Positions 10,396 through 21,454 of a DNA stretch of 64,000 nucleotides are shown piece by piece. A program made the translations under genes and the position numbers. The DNA is from Daucus carota subsp. sativus. Taxonomy: Eukaryota; Streptophyta; Magnoliopsida; Apiales; Apiaceae. The notes under the pieces are model-generated. The model saw only the letters and a list, made by a program, of their open reading frames with translations, made no database searches and had not been told where the DNA came from. The stretch spans positions 9,072,432 through 9,136,431 of the forward strand of contig NC_030389.2 of NCBI RefSeq assembly GCF_001625215.2, read 5' to 3'. Numbering within the stretch: position 1 is the stretch's first letter; every line of letters begins with the position of its first letter.

Positions 10396-11024
10396 CTAGA
10401 CATAGGCATCGGGGTTTTGGAGAAGGTAGGCTTCGACAACTTTGTACATCATTAGAACCTTTTCCTTACCGCTCTTGATGTCCTCTTCTTTGAGCATGAA
10501 GTCACCTTTAGTGTAATACTTGCTTGTCACCTTAGAGATGGTACCACCACTGGGCGAGGATTCAAACTTAACCTCGTAAGTTATTTTCTCAAGATTTTCA
10601 ACCAAAGCATCGCCTTCCAACAACGTATAGTTGTATGTGAACTTATCTTCATTAAGCTCATCAATGTGGTACTTGACACTACTGAAATTGCGACCTGAAG
10701 CAGTAAAAAAGATGTGCCAACTTAGTTTGATAATTTTAGTATTCATGTTTAACAAGAATCCAGATACATGTGTTATGTGTATGTATGCTCATGAAAATAT
10801 ATACTAATGTGGCTATATAAGCGTGAAAGAATGAGCATACCGTCAAGAAAGTTGACTTGCTTGATGCTTCCAGCTCCGCCATCTCCTTGAATGATCTCAA
10901 TGCTCTTAATACCTTGTGGCAAGAGTTTGGGAATCAAGTTGTGAGAGTCGAGGATGGAAGCCTTGAAGATCCTTGATGGAGCGATAGCAGAAGTGTACTC
11001 ATCCGTAAAGCTTGCGAAACCCAT
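10396..11024 (-). CDS. PR-10/Bet v 1 protein, copy 1 (A type)
   Basis: Exon 1 is 11024-10841 and exon 2 is 10694-10396. The 146-bp GT-AG intron splits Gly62, the usual intron place in PR-10 genes. The product has 160 residues, normal for the family. The glycine-rich loop GDGGAG lies at 47-52, a Bet v 1-like signature starts at [10 protein letters not shown] (89-98), and the C-terminal helix runs over [16 protein letters not shown] (140-155). There is no signal peptide, so it should be cytosolic. PR-10 proteins bind hydrophobic ligands in a large cavity and are often induced by pathogens or abscisic acid. The ligand here is unknown. Copy-specific residues are Ile14, Leu60, Asn64 and Phe80. It is the array member nearest TTL and points toward it. 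Confidence 0.96.
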
Positions 11025-11125
11025 TCTATTATATATAAAACTTTGGTGAGAAGTAAGGAAAGGAGGTTAATCTAGATGAGTGAAGAGCTTTTTGGGTTGA
11101 TTTGAATGACATGGTGAAAGTATGG

Positions 11126-11134
11126 TATTTATAG
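11126..11134 (-). promoter_or_regulatory. TATA box of PR-10 copy 1
   Basis: CTATAAATA on the minus strand lies about 100 bp before the ATG at 11024. The same box at the same distance precedes every member of the array. The conserved block upstream of it contains GGACAAACGCCAGAATAAG. Confidence 0.75.
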
Positions 11135-11479
11135 GATAAGTAAGTAGACATGGACTGGGATCACTTATTCTGGCGTTTGTCCAAGTAGGGTATGGACACC
11201 TTTAGGTTTCAATGGAATGCACAAGACAAAATTTTGGATCTCAACATAATAAGAATTAGAAAACCAAAAAACAGAGTCACAGGGCTAAAAAGAGTCTAAA
11301 ACTCCTATTTATTGCAGCATAACATATAATTTCACTCATGAGCAGTTAGTTGCAATATAATTGTTAGGCTGTTGAGTGAGTGAGTTAGAGAAGAACCACT
11401 CATGTAGCAACAATCTTTTGTTAAACAAAAACAATAGTCATTCAGAAATTTATACTTAAATGATAAGTCCAAATATACG

Positions 11480-11625
11480 AAGCCTCGATTCCCACTTGTC
11501 ATCTTGATCTCTAATTTTTGACGCCGCTGCTAGGTGGGGAGCCTGCAAAACAATGCCTGACCGGGGTGGTGGCAGTCAAGCACCTCCGGTGTAAGGATGA
11601 GAATCGGTTTATTTATGTTCTTGTA
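11480..11625. repeat. GC-rich module shared by PR-10 blocks 1/2 and 6/7
   Basis: The stretch has GCCTGCAAAACAATGCCTGA and GGTGGTGGCAGTCAAGCACC. It is repeated almost unchanged at 26940-27085, at the same place upstream of copy 6. It is absent upstream of copy 4. I do not recognise its source, and no frame is open across it. Confidence 0.7.
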
Positions 11626-11926
11626 TACAAAACATGATTGCCATTCAGAAATTTATCTTCGAAAATGGAATGCACAATACAAAATTTTGGATCTCAGTAT
11701 AATGAGAATATAATCAGAAAACAAAAACAGAGTTACAAAGCTTAAAAGCACAAAAGCAGAGTTACAAAGCTTAAAAGCTTATATATAGAGTTGAATATAC
11801 AGGTAGGATGATATTGCATAAACAGATGAGTTTGTTCTCTTTCACATCCTCAGAAGGAATAAAAACTCAATAAATAAATATAGCTGGACACAAAAGCTAT
11901 AGTAGTTTTGCAATTGCTTTGCAGTA

Positions 11927-12147
11927 TTCTCTCTGTCATCTTCAATTTTATACGTTTTTTTTTCACTATTGGAAACATACTTTAATACTCTTATAAAATA
12001 TAATTTTTTAATTATTTTTAAAAATTTCGTTTTCTGAATATTGAGAAAAAATTAGAATTATGTTATATATTTATATTTTACAAGAGCATTAGAATACATA
12101 TGACGTCCTCGTCGGCCAATATATATAATTTAGGGAGACAGAGGAAG
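11927..12147. mobile_element. Stowaway-like MITE upstream of PR-10 copy 1
   Basis: The left end TTCTCTCTGTCATCTTCAAT and right end GGGAGACAGAGGAAG lie between TA dinucleotides. The same insertion exists in block 6/7 (27367-28501). Block 4/5 has the uninterrupted site GGTATAAGTTTAGG at about 20799-20812. Confidence 0.8.
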
Positions 12148-12300
12148 TATAAGTTTAGGTGTTTGGGCGTGAAAATAGGATGAGTTTAATATATGATATA
12201 CAAAATACTTAAAATTGTTTTAGATATTTTTATTGTCATGTAATAAAAAGTTCACTTTATTATGCTCAATATATGATCCAAATCATAATTACAAGAAAAC

Positions 12301-12450
12301 GAGTACGCTGCCGCGTATCTCGTATCAGTTCGTTGGACCCAAAATAGGGATCGTTTCTGACCCAAGTCGCCAGAATACAGGTTCCGAGGGCTTTGTACTT
12401 CATGAGATCTTTAGTGATCAAGTTAGTACCAAAGAAATGTTCTTACAGTT
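12301..12450 (-). repeat. Coding-like module repeated beside the PR-10 genes
   Basis: On the minus strand this stretch reads openly as FFGTNLITKDLMKYKALGTC and on through ILATWVRNDP. Related copies occur at about 14311-14383, 21112-21232 and 28660-28790, each at the 3' side of a PR-10 gene. The 21-kb copy keeps the frame with FGTNLIAKDLMKYKALG and ILAAWVENDP. The 14-kb and 28-kb copies are broken. It may be the remains of an exon of another host gene carried along with the duplication. I do not recognise the protein. Confidence 0.35.
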
Positions 12451-12612
12451 TCAACATTTGATAAGGGAAATGCTTTTAATTAAATTTAAAAAGAAGCTTT
12501 CTTATTATTCATGATGCAAATACAGAACTCGAACCAGATTCGAAATTATCTACAACAAAAGGTAAACCAATCCTATTGAAGAGAACAGAACAACTATTAA
12601 GCAAGAAAGCCT

Positions 12613-13212
12613 CTAGACATAGGCATCGGGGTTTTGGAGAAGGTAGGCTTCGACAACTTTATACATCATCAGAACCTTTTCCTTACCGCTCTTGATGTCC
12701 TCTTCTTTGAGCATGAAGTCGCCTTTAGTGTAATACTTGCTTGTCACCTTAGAGATGGTACCACCACTAGGCAAGGATTCAAACTTGACCTCGTAAGTTA
12801 TTTTCTCAAGATTTTCAACCAAAGCATCGCCTTCCAACAACGTATAGTTGTATGTGTACTTATCTTCATTAAGCTCATCAATGTGGTACTTCACACTACT
12901 GAAATCGCGACCTGAAGCAATAAAAAAGATGTTCGCCAACTTGGTTAATTTGATAATTCTTCATGTTTAACTAGAATATAGATGCATGTGTATGTAAGCT
13001 CATGAGAATTTTTAAGAATGAGTGTTACCGTCAATAAAGTTGACTTGCTTGATGCTTCCGGCTCCTCCATCACCTTGAATGATTTCAATGCTCTTAATAC
13101 CTTGTGGCAAGAGTTTGGGAATCAAGTTGTGAGAGTCAAGGATGGAAGCCTTGAAGATCCTTGACGGAGCGACAGCAGAAGTGTACTCATCAGTAAAGCT
13201 TGCAAAACCCAT
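12613..13212 (-). CDS. PR-10/Bet v 1 protein, copy 2 (B type)
   Basis: Exon 1 is 13212-13029 and exon 2 is 12911-12613, with a 117-bp intron ending in TTGCTTCAG. The 160-residue product has the same loop and helices as copy 1. It differs by Val14, Ile60, Asp64, Tyr80 and a unique Leu108 in place of Ser. B-type members (copies 2, 5 and 7) share the intron 3' end and the downstream GGTAAACCAATCCCATTGG block. A-type members have GGTACAAACCAAACCCATTGG instead. It follows copy 1 with a 1.6-kb spacer. All coding features are intact, and nothing suggests decay. Confidence 0.96.
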
Positions 13213-13314
13213 GCTATTATATAGAAAAGTTTGGTGAAAATTAAGGAAAGGAGTTAGATGTAGATGAGTGAAAGAGCTTTTTGGGTTGATTTGAATGACA
13301 TGGTGGAAGTATGG

Positions 13315-13323
13315 TATTTATAG
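13315..13323 (-). promoter_or_regulatory. TATA box of PR-10 copy 2
   Basis: CTATAAATA lies 103-111 bp before the ATG at 13212, within the conserved upstream block. Confidence 0.75.
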
Positions 13324-13591
13324 GATAAGTAAGTAGACATAGACTGGGATCACTTATTCTGGCGTTTGTCCAGGTAGGGTAAGGACACCGTTTGGTTTCT
13401 GGTGCAATTTATCTTGGAGATATATTTCAGTGGAATGCACCAGACAAAACTTTGGATCTCAACATAAAAAGAAATAGAAAACCAGAAAACAGAGTTATGA
13501 GCAGGTAGTTGCAATATAGAGTACTATTGTTTGGCAGTTGGGTGAGTTACAGAAGAACCATTCATGCATTCTTTTGTTTAACAATAGAATT

Positions 13592-13990
13592 TAGGGGTGT
13601 ATTCAATGTTAATTTTAAAAGATTTTTTTTTTTTTCATTCATAAAATTCGAGGGTATTCAATTCGGATTAAAAAAAATTATCAGAATCTTGAGGTATCCA
13701 ATTGAGATTTTAAATTATGCTACAAAATTCGCTAATATTCGATCAGGATTTTAAATTATGCCTAGAAATTCCGATGATATTTAATTGGGATGGTTTAAAT
13801 TCCACCAAAATCTGATTTTCAAATACTGATGGAATTTTTTGGACTTCATAAAATGATGGATTTTGTGGGATAATTTAGTGTGTTTTAAGTTTTTTAAAAT
13901 CTCATCAAAATTTATAAGATTTTGAAACATTGTGCTTAAGTCCTAAAGAATTTATATCGTCTCTGTGACATTTTTTAAATCTTAAATTTA
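13592..13990. repeat. GGGGTGTATTCAAT-type dispersed repeat
   Basis: It starts TAGGGGTGTATTCAATG and contains several AT(T)CAATT(G)GGATTTTAAA units. Related copies lie at 18232-18605 and 45925-46290. The TAGGGGTGT start resembles a hAT-type MITE terminus, but no target duplication is fixed. Confidence 0.55.
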
Positions 13991-14006
13991 GGTAATATTT
14001 CTGGTT

Positions 14007-14260
14007 CTACTTTCTCAAACAATGAACTACAGTATATTTACTGTCACAAAATTTCAAAGAGGTCAATAGAAAAGCTGGGAGAAGGTCAGGCCTCTGAATT
14101 TCATGGGTAAGCTTGCTTTGGTGGACAGAATGGTCCAAGTCAGCATCAATGAAGATTCTCAAGAAGATAAGCATAGCAGAAGATTTCCTCATTGTTTGAT
14201 CTGTCAGAGATGTTGCTATTTTGGGTGAAAGTAGGAATGTTTGTTTCTTATAATGTCAAA
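14007..14260. repeat. Module shared with spacers at 18.6, 25.6 and 30.85 kb
   Basis: Part of it (CAAACAATGAACTACAGTAT) returns at 18630-18710. Another part (CTTTGATCTGTCAGAGATGT in the other copies, TGTTTGATCTGTCAGAGATG here) returns at 25610 and 30863. A 61-codon minus-strand frame across it is not shown to be a gene. Confidence 0.6.
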
Positions 14261-14611
14261 ACTCAGAGAAATCCAGGGCATTATTGACTTTTAACATATC
14301 TAATAAACATACAGGTTCTGAGGGCTATTTACTTCATGAAATCTTCAGTGACCTAGTTAGTACCAAAGAAATTAAAGTAGCCTACAAGGTGTTGGTGTAG
14401 TGGTAGAGCTCTTGTACCCCCCTTGCGGACAGGAGATACTTTTTAATTGAATGCAGAAAGAAGTTTTCTTATTATTGATGATGCAAATACAGAACTCAAA
14501 ACACAGACTATTATGACTAAAAACATGAATCGAAATCATCCCTCCTTATTCCACAACAAAAGGTACAAACCAAACCCATTGGAGAGAACAGAACTAGGAG
14601 CAAGAAAGCCT

Positions 14612-15231
14612 CTAGACATAGGCATCGGGGTTTTGGAGAAGGTAGGCTTCGACAACTTTGTACATCATCAGAACCTTTTCCTTACCACTCTTGATGTCCT
14701 CTTCTTTGAGCATGAAGTCGCCTTTGGTGTAATACTTGCTTGTCACCTTAGAGATAGTACCACCACTAGACGAGGATTCAAACTTAACCTCGTAAGTTAT
14801 TTTCTCAAGATTTTCAACCAAAGCATCGCCTTCCAACAACGTATAATTGTATGTGTACTTATCTTCGTTAAGCTCGTCAATGTGATACTTCACACTACTG
14901 AAATTGCGACCTGCAGGAGTTAAAAAGATCTGTGCCAACTTAGTTTAATAGTTCTTCATGTTTAACTATAATCCAGATGCATGTGTATGTATGATCATGA
15001 AAATTTATAAAAATGTGGCTATATACGCGTGAAAGAATGAGCGGTACCATCAATAAAGTTGACTTGCTTTATGCTTCCAGCTCCTCCATCACCTTGAATG
15101 ATCTCAATGCTCTTGATACCTTGTGGCAAGAGTTTCGGAATCAAGTTGTGAGAGTCAAGGATGGAAGCCTTGAAGATCCTTGATAGAGCGACGGCAGAAG
15201 TGTACTCATCAGTGAAGCTTGCGAAACCCAT
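14612..15231 (-). CDS. PR-10/Bet v 1 protein, copy 3 (C type)
   Basis: Exon 1 is 15231-15048 and exon 2 is 14910-14612. The donor is GTACCG and the acceptor is CCTGCAG, with a 137-bp intron. The frame is full length (160 residues). It carries Leu16 where every other copy has Pro (SAVALSRIF against SAVAPSRIF), Asn64 and Ser109. Pro in this region is common in PR-10 proteins, so Leu16 is unusual but should not by itself ruin the fold. The flanks mix A- and B-like segments, and the copy lacks the long A-type upstream region, so I class it apart. A short tRNA-like GTGTAGTGGTAGAGC segment lies downstream at 14394-14410. Confidence 0.95.
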
Positions 15232-15331
15232 GCTATTATATAGAAAAGTTTGGTGAAAATTAAGGAAAGGAGTTAAATGTAGATGAGTGAAGAGCTTTTG
15301 GGTTGGTTTAATTTACATGGTGAATGGATGG

Positions 15332-15340
15332 TATTTATAG
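15332..15340 (-). promoter_or_regulatory. TATA box of PR-10 copy 3
   Basis: CTATAAATA lies 101-109 bp before the ATG at 15231. The upstream block is slightly shortened compared with copies 1, 2 and 4. Confidence 0.75.
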
Positions 15341-15912
15341 GATAAGTAGACATGGACTGTGATCACTTCTTCTGGCGTTTGTCCAAGTAGGGTAAGGACA
15401 CCTTTAGGTTTCTGGTGCAATTTATCTTGGAGATATATTTCAGGGGAATGCACCGGACAAAATTTTGGATCTCAACATAAAAAGAATTAGAAAACCAGAA
15501 AACAGAGTTATGAACAGGTAGTTGCAATATACTAATGTATGGCGGTTGGGTGAGTTACAGAAGAACCATTCATGTAGCAACATTCTTTTGTTGAACAATG
15601 GTTTATATTTTTTATTATGCACGGTTTGTTTGGGAGTGCTGCTAAAAATTGTTATGCTGTAGGAAAAGTACTGTTGTACAAATCAGATAGTAGTTTGGTA
15701 ACTTTTTTTGTTATTCGTATAATTTGGATAATAATATAAAAAAACAATATTTTTGATGAGATTTGATATTGAAATCTATGACAGCATTCACCAAAAGCTA
15801 AAAAGCAATTTTTTATAAAAGCATTCAGGGGACATGCTTTTTCTAAAAATAGTTTTTGAGTTGAAAGCTGTTGTTTATGACTTTTAGATTTATTAAACAG
15901 TTTTTCACTAGT

Positions 15913-16024
15913 TTTCCGACAAAAATATGCAACAATGCCAAACAATAGCATACTAGACCTATACAGAACATGAAATATGCAACAATGCCAAACAATAGCA
16001 TACTAGACCTATACAGAACATGAT
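15913..16024. repeat. Short perfect tandem duplication
   Basis: GAAATATGCAACAATGCCAA and the following CAATAGCATACTAGACCTAT occur twice in a row, at 15925-15970 and 15971-16021, with almost no change. It is a recent local slippage or duplication event in the spacer between copies 3 and 4. Confidence 0.8.
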
Positions 16025-16034
16025 TGTCATTCAG

Positions 16035-16584
16035 AGTTAAATATCAACTAGGTGACTGATTGTGCCCAAAAAATTAAGTAGATCATTCATTGCAAACTTG
16101 ACTCAAATATTATTTTATCAAAATAATATTTTATCAAAAATATTATTTTATCGTTAGTCGAAATTCTTAAGGTATTATATATTGAGTTTCACACATTTTT
16201 TTTATAAATGTTATTACATCCAAATGAATGATTCTGAATTCTAGTATTTTACATAATATTGTTAGATTTTGAAAATTTATCATCTATTTACATTTAATTT
16301 TTTATTGTATTATTTGATTTAAATAAAAATAAATAGTAGATAAATTTTTAAAATTTTAAGAATATTATCTAAATTACTATAGCTCAGAATCTTTCATTTG
16401 GATCTAATACCATTCATAAAAAATGCGTGAAACCAATATATAATACTTTAAGAATCTCGACTAACGATCGAGTGATATTTTTGATAAAAATTTCCAAATT
16501 AGTGACTCATCTAAGTCAAATTTTCAACAAGTGATCTACTTCAATTTTTTTGACACAGTCAGTCACCTACTTGATATTTAACCT
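16035..16584. mobile_element. Long-TIR MITE, first copy
   Basis: The left side reads TTAAATATCAACTAGGTGAC and the reversed right side TTAAATATCAAGTAGGTGAC. The inverted arms are over 200 bp, with TTAGTCGAAATTCTTAAGG on the left and its complement on the right. A sister copy lies at 17604-18161. It is non-coding. Confidence 0.75.
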
Positions 16585-17121
16585 CAAATTTATGAGGATA
16601 ATTAAATTTAACATAAAGTTCATTCATGATTAAATAAATAAAAGATAGAGTACTTAATAAATAATATATAATCTATTTATCATTAATTAATATACTGAAA
16701 AGATTTTATTTTATGTTTTGAACTTCTAACTCATCCTAAAGGATTATTAATGAAGGGGATGTGTAATTTACTAAAAAAATTAGAAGAAAAAGATATCCTG
16801 AGCATGAGTTCTACAAGTGTTTCGAGATACAAATCATTATTCATAACATCGTCGTGTAACATTGAGAATCTCAAATAGTTTTTATCAATTTTAATTTTGA
16901 AAAACTTTTTTTCGCTGATGCAACGGTAACCGAAAATTTGGACCTCTTCTATTTTTTTATTAATCAATTTTACTATTTTCTATCTTGACAAAAAAAATTA
17001 TATTATAATTATGTAACTAAAAAATCTAAATCCCTTCTAAATTTAGATTTTAGACCTTAGGAACCGTGCCTGATTGTCATTCATACAAGCTGAAGTCCCA
17101 CTCCAGCTGAGACCGGCTCAT

Positions 17122-17340
17122 TCAGGAGCCTGCAACCGGATAGCTTTTTCCAACCTCAAAGTTGTCAACGATGTCTTTGAAACCGCCTGAAAGGCTGAAG
17201 TATCTTGGTTTGTAAAAACCAATGGCTGTGAGTGTATGTCTTGTGTATTCGTATAACCAGAAATTTTTGGCCAAAAGGTCTTCTAACTTGTCTTTTTCTT
17301 CAGCACTTAGCATATTTAAATCTTTAAAACAAAAACACAT
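17122..17340 (-). CDS. Unrecognised short frame, possible gene fragment
   Basis: A 72-codon minus-strand frame contains LSAEEKDKLEDLLAKNFWLY, then GFYKPRYFSL and YPVAGS at the end. Its composition (many K/E/D, Phe and Tyr, few low-complexity runs) looks more like protein than the neighbouring chance frames. It sits between two MITE copies in the copy 3-copy 4 spacer. I do not recognise a family and cannot find exons that extend it. It may be a captured or relic exon. Confidence 0.2.
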   Translation of the reverse strand: MCFCFKDLNMLSAEEKDKLEDLLAKNFWLYEYTRHTLTAIGFYKPRYFSLSGGFKDIVDNFEVGKSYPVAGS

Positions 17341-17603
17341 GTAACCATGTTGAGATAAATGCTTAAATATAAAGATAAAATAAATTTGGAGAATTATTTC
17401 TCTGGCCTTGGCATAATCATCTCCCGATTGATTAGACTAACGAAACCATTCGCATCAATAAAGCTCATCCAAATTCCATGAACGAAAGCACGGATCGGGT
17501 TTGACTGAGCTTATGCCTTATGACTTAACGTAACTTATGACTTAACGTGACTTATGTGATAAGATGGAAGTTTAAAATGTATGTTTGAGTAATTTTGACT
17601 TAG

Positions 17604-18161
17604 AAATAAATATCAAGTAGGTCACTCGTTTCGTCCAAATGTATCAATTGAGTCACTGATTCCCAAATTGACGCAAATGAGACACTCATTAGAAAAATTT
17701 GTATCAAAAATATCACTCTATTGTTAGTCGAAATTTTGAAAGTATTATATATTGAGTTTCATACATTTTTTATAAATGGTATTACAATTTACATCCAAAT
17801 GAAAGATTCCGAATTCTACTATTTTCGCTAATATTTTTAGATTTTTTAAAATTTTATCAACCATTTATATTTAATTTTTTGGTTGTTTTGTTTGATTTCA
17901 ATAAAAATAAATAGGAGATAAATTTTTAAAAATCTAAAAATATTATCTAAAATACTAGAACTCATAATCTTTTATTTAGATGTAATACTATTCATAAAGA
18001 ATGCGCGAAACTCAATATATAATATTTTCAAAATTTCGACTAACTATAAAGTAATATTGATACAATTTTTTTTTATGAGTGTCTCATTTGAGTCAATCTG
18101 GGAATCAGTAGCTCAATTCATACATTTGGACAAAACGAGTGACCTACTTGATATTTATCCC
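17604..18161. mobile_element. Long-TIR MITE, second copy
   Basis: The left side reads AAATATCAAGTAGGTCACTC and the reversed right side AAATATCAAGTAGGTCACTC, a match of the outer 20 bases. The interior aligns with the copy at 16035-16584. The two copies differ enough to have been inserted separately or long ago. Confidence 0.75.
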
Positions 18162-18231
18162 TGTTCAGATATTATTATCATCATCTCTTCACATGTGATT
18201 AATTATAATGCTTCTGATTATATAAATAAAT

Positions 18232-18605
18232 TTAAGGTTGTATTCAATTTTAATTTTAAAAGATTTTTTTTTTAATTCAGGTTCAGATTCAAAAAGTTAT
18301 CATAATCTTGGGGTATCCAATTGAGATTTTAAATTAGCTATAAAATCCGGTAATATTCAATCAGGATTTAAATTGTGCCTAAAAATTCCGATGATATTCA
18401 TAATTCAATAGAGATTGCTTAAAATCCACTAAAATTTGATGATATTCAAATGCTGATGGATTTTTTCAGACTTAATAAAATAATATATTTTGTGGGATTG
18501 TTTAGTGTATTTTAAATTTTTTGATATGAGATTTTAAAACATTTGGCTTAAATCCAAAAAAATCTATATCATCTTTGTGAAATTTTTAAATCTTAAATTT
18601 GGGTA
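18232..18605. repeat. GGTTGTATTCAAT-type dispersed repeat
   Basis: This is the second member of the family seen at 13592-13990. The two share TATCCAATTGAGATTTTAAA and AAATTCCGATGATATT, and the shared sequence continues into the AAACAATGAACTACAG module. Confidence 0.55.
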
Positions 18606-18932
18606 ATATTTCTGGTTCCACTCTCTCAAACAATGAACTACAGTATATTTACTGTCACAAAATTTCAAAGAGGTCAATACAAAAGCTGGGAGAAGGTCAG
18701 GCCTCTGAAAAACAATGAAGTACGCATACTCAATTCCACATTTGATAACGAAAATACTTTTAATTAAATTCAGAATGAAGTTTTCTTATTATTCATGATG
18801 CAAATACAGAACTCAAAGCACAGACTATTATGACTAAAAACCAGAATCGAAATTATCCCTCCTTATTCCACAACAAAAGGTACAAACCAAACCCATTGGA
18901 GAGAACAGAACAGCTATTAAGCAACAAAGCCT

Positions 18933-19541
18933 CTAGACATAAGCATCAGGGTTCTGGAGAAGGTAGGCTTCGACAACTTTGTACATCATCAGAACCTTTT
19001 CCTTACCGCTCTTGATGTCCTCTTCTTTGAGAATGAAGTCGCCTTTAGTGTAATACTTGCTTGTCACCTTAGAGATAGTACCACCACTAGACGAGGATTC
19101 AAACTTAACCTCATATGTTATTTTCTCAAGATTTTCAACCAAAGCATCGCCTTCCAACAATGTATAGTTGTAAGTGTACTTATCTTCATTAAGCTCATCA
19201 ATGTGGTACTTCACACTACTGAAATTACGACCTGCAGCAGTAAAAAAGATGTGTGCCAACTTAGTTAATTTGATAATTCTTCATGTTTAACTAGAATCCA
19301 GATGCATGTGTATGCATGCTCTGAGAGTTTATAAGATTGTGGATAAATGAACGTTACCGTCAATAAAGTTGACTTGCTTGATGCTTCCGGCTCCTCCATC
19401 ACCTTGAATGATCTCAATGCTCTTGATACCTTGTGGCAAGAGTTTGGGAATCAAGTTGTGAGAGTCAAGGATGGAAGCCTTGAAGATCCTTGATGGAGCG
19501 ACAGCAGAAGTGTACTCATCAGTAAAGCTTGCGAAACCCAT
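18933..19541 (-). CDS. PR-10/Bet v 1 protein, copy 4 (A type)
   Basis: Exon 1 is 19541-19358 and exon 2 is 19231-18933, with a 126-bp intron. The product has 160 residues with Val14, Asn64, Ser109 and a unique Ile128 (DFILKEED). The 5' leader from ATG to TATA box is close to those of copies 1 and 6. The upstream spacer also shares the GGTAGGATGATATTGCATAA segment with them (20661). It lacks the Stowaway insertion found upstream of copies 1 and 6. The gene looks fully functional. Confidence 0.96.
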
Positions 19542-19638
19542 TCTGTTATATATAAAACTTTGGTGAGAAGGAAAGGAGGTTAATCTAGATGAGTGAAGAG
19601 CTTTTTGGGTTGATTTGAATGACATGGTGAAAGTATGG

Positions 19639-19647
19639 TATTTATAG
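19639..19647 (-). promoter_or_regulatory. TATA box of PR-10 copy 4
   Basis: CTATAAATA lies 98-106 bp before the ATG at 19541. Confidence 0.75.
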
Positions 19648-20063
19648 GATAAGTAAGTAGACATGGACTGGGATCATTTATTCTGGCATTTGTCCAAGTA
19701 GGGTATGGACACCTTTAGGTTTCAATGGAATGCACAAGACAAAATTTTGGATCTCAACATAATAAGAATTAGAAAACCAAAAAACAGAGTGACAATTTAT
19801 TGCAGCATAACATATACTTTCACTCATGAGCAGTTAGTTGCAATATAATTGTTAGGCTGTTGGGTGAGTGAGTTGGAGAAGAACCACTCACGTAGAAACA
19901 ATCTTTTGTTAAACAACAACATTAGTCATTCAGAAATTTATCTTCGAAAAGGGAATGCAGAATACAAAATCTTGGATCTCAGTATGATGGGAATATAATT
20001 AGAAAACAAAAACAGAGTTACAAAGCTTAAATAGAGTCCAAAGTAACTATTTATTGTAGTATA

Positions 20064-20323
20064 CTCTCTCCGTCTCTTATTATTTTTCCTGTTTGCCTTT
20101 ATCACGTTTATCAACACACACTTTTGGTTGTTAATATCTTCAATTTCGTATCAGTATCAAATATAAAAATTTCACAGTATTAAAGTACTCGTGCATACGA
20201 ATCCAACAAGATCACTTACGACTATATTTAGTCTTATAGATTAGACTGAAATCAGTAATTTGTCTCATGTTATGAACCGTCCCGACATATATCAAATGAG
20301 AAAAGAAAAAAGAAACGGAGGAG
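20064..20323. mobile_element. Stowaway-like MITE between PR-10 copies 4 and 5
   Basis: The left end CTCTCTCCGTCTCTTATTAT and the reversed right end CTCCTCCGTTTCTTTTTTCT sit between TA dinucleotides. A matching site without an insertion reads ATTGTAGTATAATAC at 22455-22469. Confidence 0.8.
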
Positions 20324-21454
20324 TACTAGTTGGTAGTTTCACGGTACTTGTTTGATTAGACTGTTGCAGAAAAACTCCTTTCCTAGCAACATTCAGTTGT
20401 GTAATCAATATAAGTACGAGTAATTCCTTGGTTTTTTTTTGCCACATTGTTTTTTTTTAATGAAATGAAATGAGAAATTCCTTGATTAGATTTATTAATC
20501 CAAGAATATATTTAGTACCATATCATTTATTTGAGTTGTCCAAACAGTTTCTCTAACTATGATAATTGATAGATAAGATTGTACCTGCGTTTATTTTATC
20601 TTATATTTACTAAATAAAATAGCCAAAGATCAAAATGAAGAAGTTGAATATATATATATAGGTAGGATGATATTGCATAAACAGGTGAGTTTGTTCTCTT
20701 CCTGTTTGTTCTCTTTGACATCCTCAGAAGAAATAAAAACTCAATAAATAAATATCGCTGAACACGAAATCGCTATAATAGTTTTGCAATTACTTTGTGG
20801 TATAAGTTTAGGTGTTTGCAGCTCTGAAAATAGGATAGAGTTCAATATATGATATACAAAATACCTAAAATTATTTTATATATTTTTATTATCATGCTCA
20901 ATATATGATCTAAACAATCTAATTTATAAATAAGAAAGGCGAATCTAAGATGATTGATTTTAATTATACTTTCTAATATTAAAGTATTTGTAATTTTTTT
21001 AATAATTTGATTTTGTCCCTTGTCACTGACGTGATATTTTTATTGTCATGTAATACAAATTCACTTTATTATGCTCAATATATGATCCAAATCATAGTTA
21101 CAAAAAAACATGTATGCAGTTCGTTTGACATAGAACATGGGTCGTTTTCAACCCAGGCCGCCAAAATACAGGTTCCGAGGGCTTTGTACTTCATGAGATC
21201 TTTAGCAATCAAGTTAGTACCAAACAAATTATTAAAGTAGCTTACTAAATGTTCTTAAAGTTTTAACATTTCATAAGTGAAATTCTTTTAATTAAATTTA
21301 GAAAGAAACTTTCTTATTATTCATGATGCAAATACAGAACTCAAAAGATGACTATTATGACTGAAAACCAGAATCGAAATTATCCCCCCTTATTCTACAA
21401 CGAAAGGTAAACCAATCCCATTGGAGAGAACAGAACTATCAAGCAACAAAGCCT

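Noticed and set aside
14390-14440. tRNA gene suggested by GTGTAGTGGTAGAGC
   Set aside because: Only an A-box-like part is present. No B-box, anticodon arm or acceptor pairing follows. It is at most a SINE head fragment.
14447-14923. Plus-strand frames of 93-158 codons lying antisense to PR-10 exon 2 (also at 12634, 21470, 25914, 29039, 31180)
   Set aside because: They are mirror frames of the conserved exon. They stay open only because the copies are recent duplicates, and they have no start context or family.
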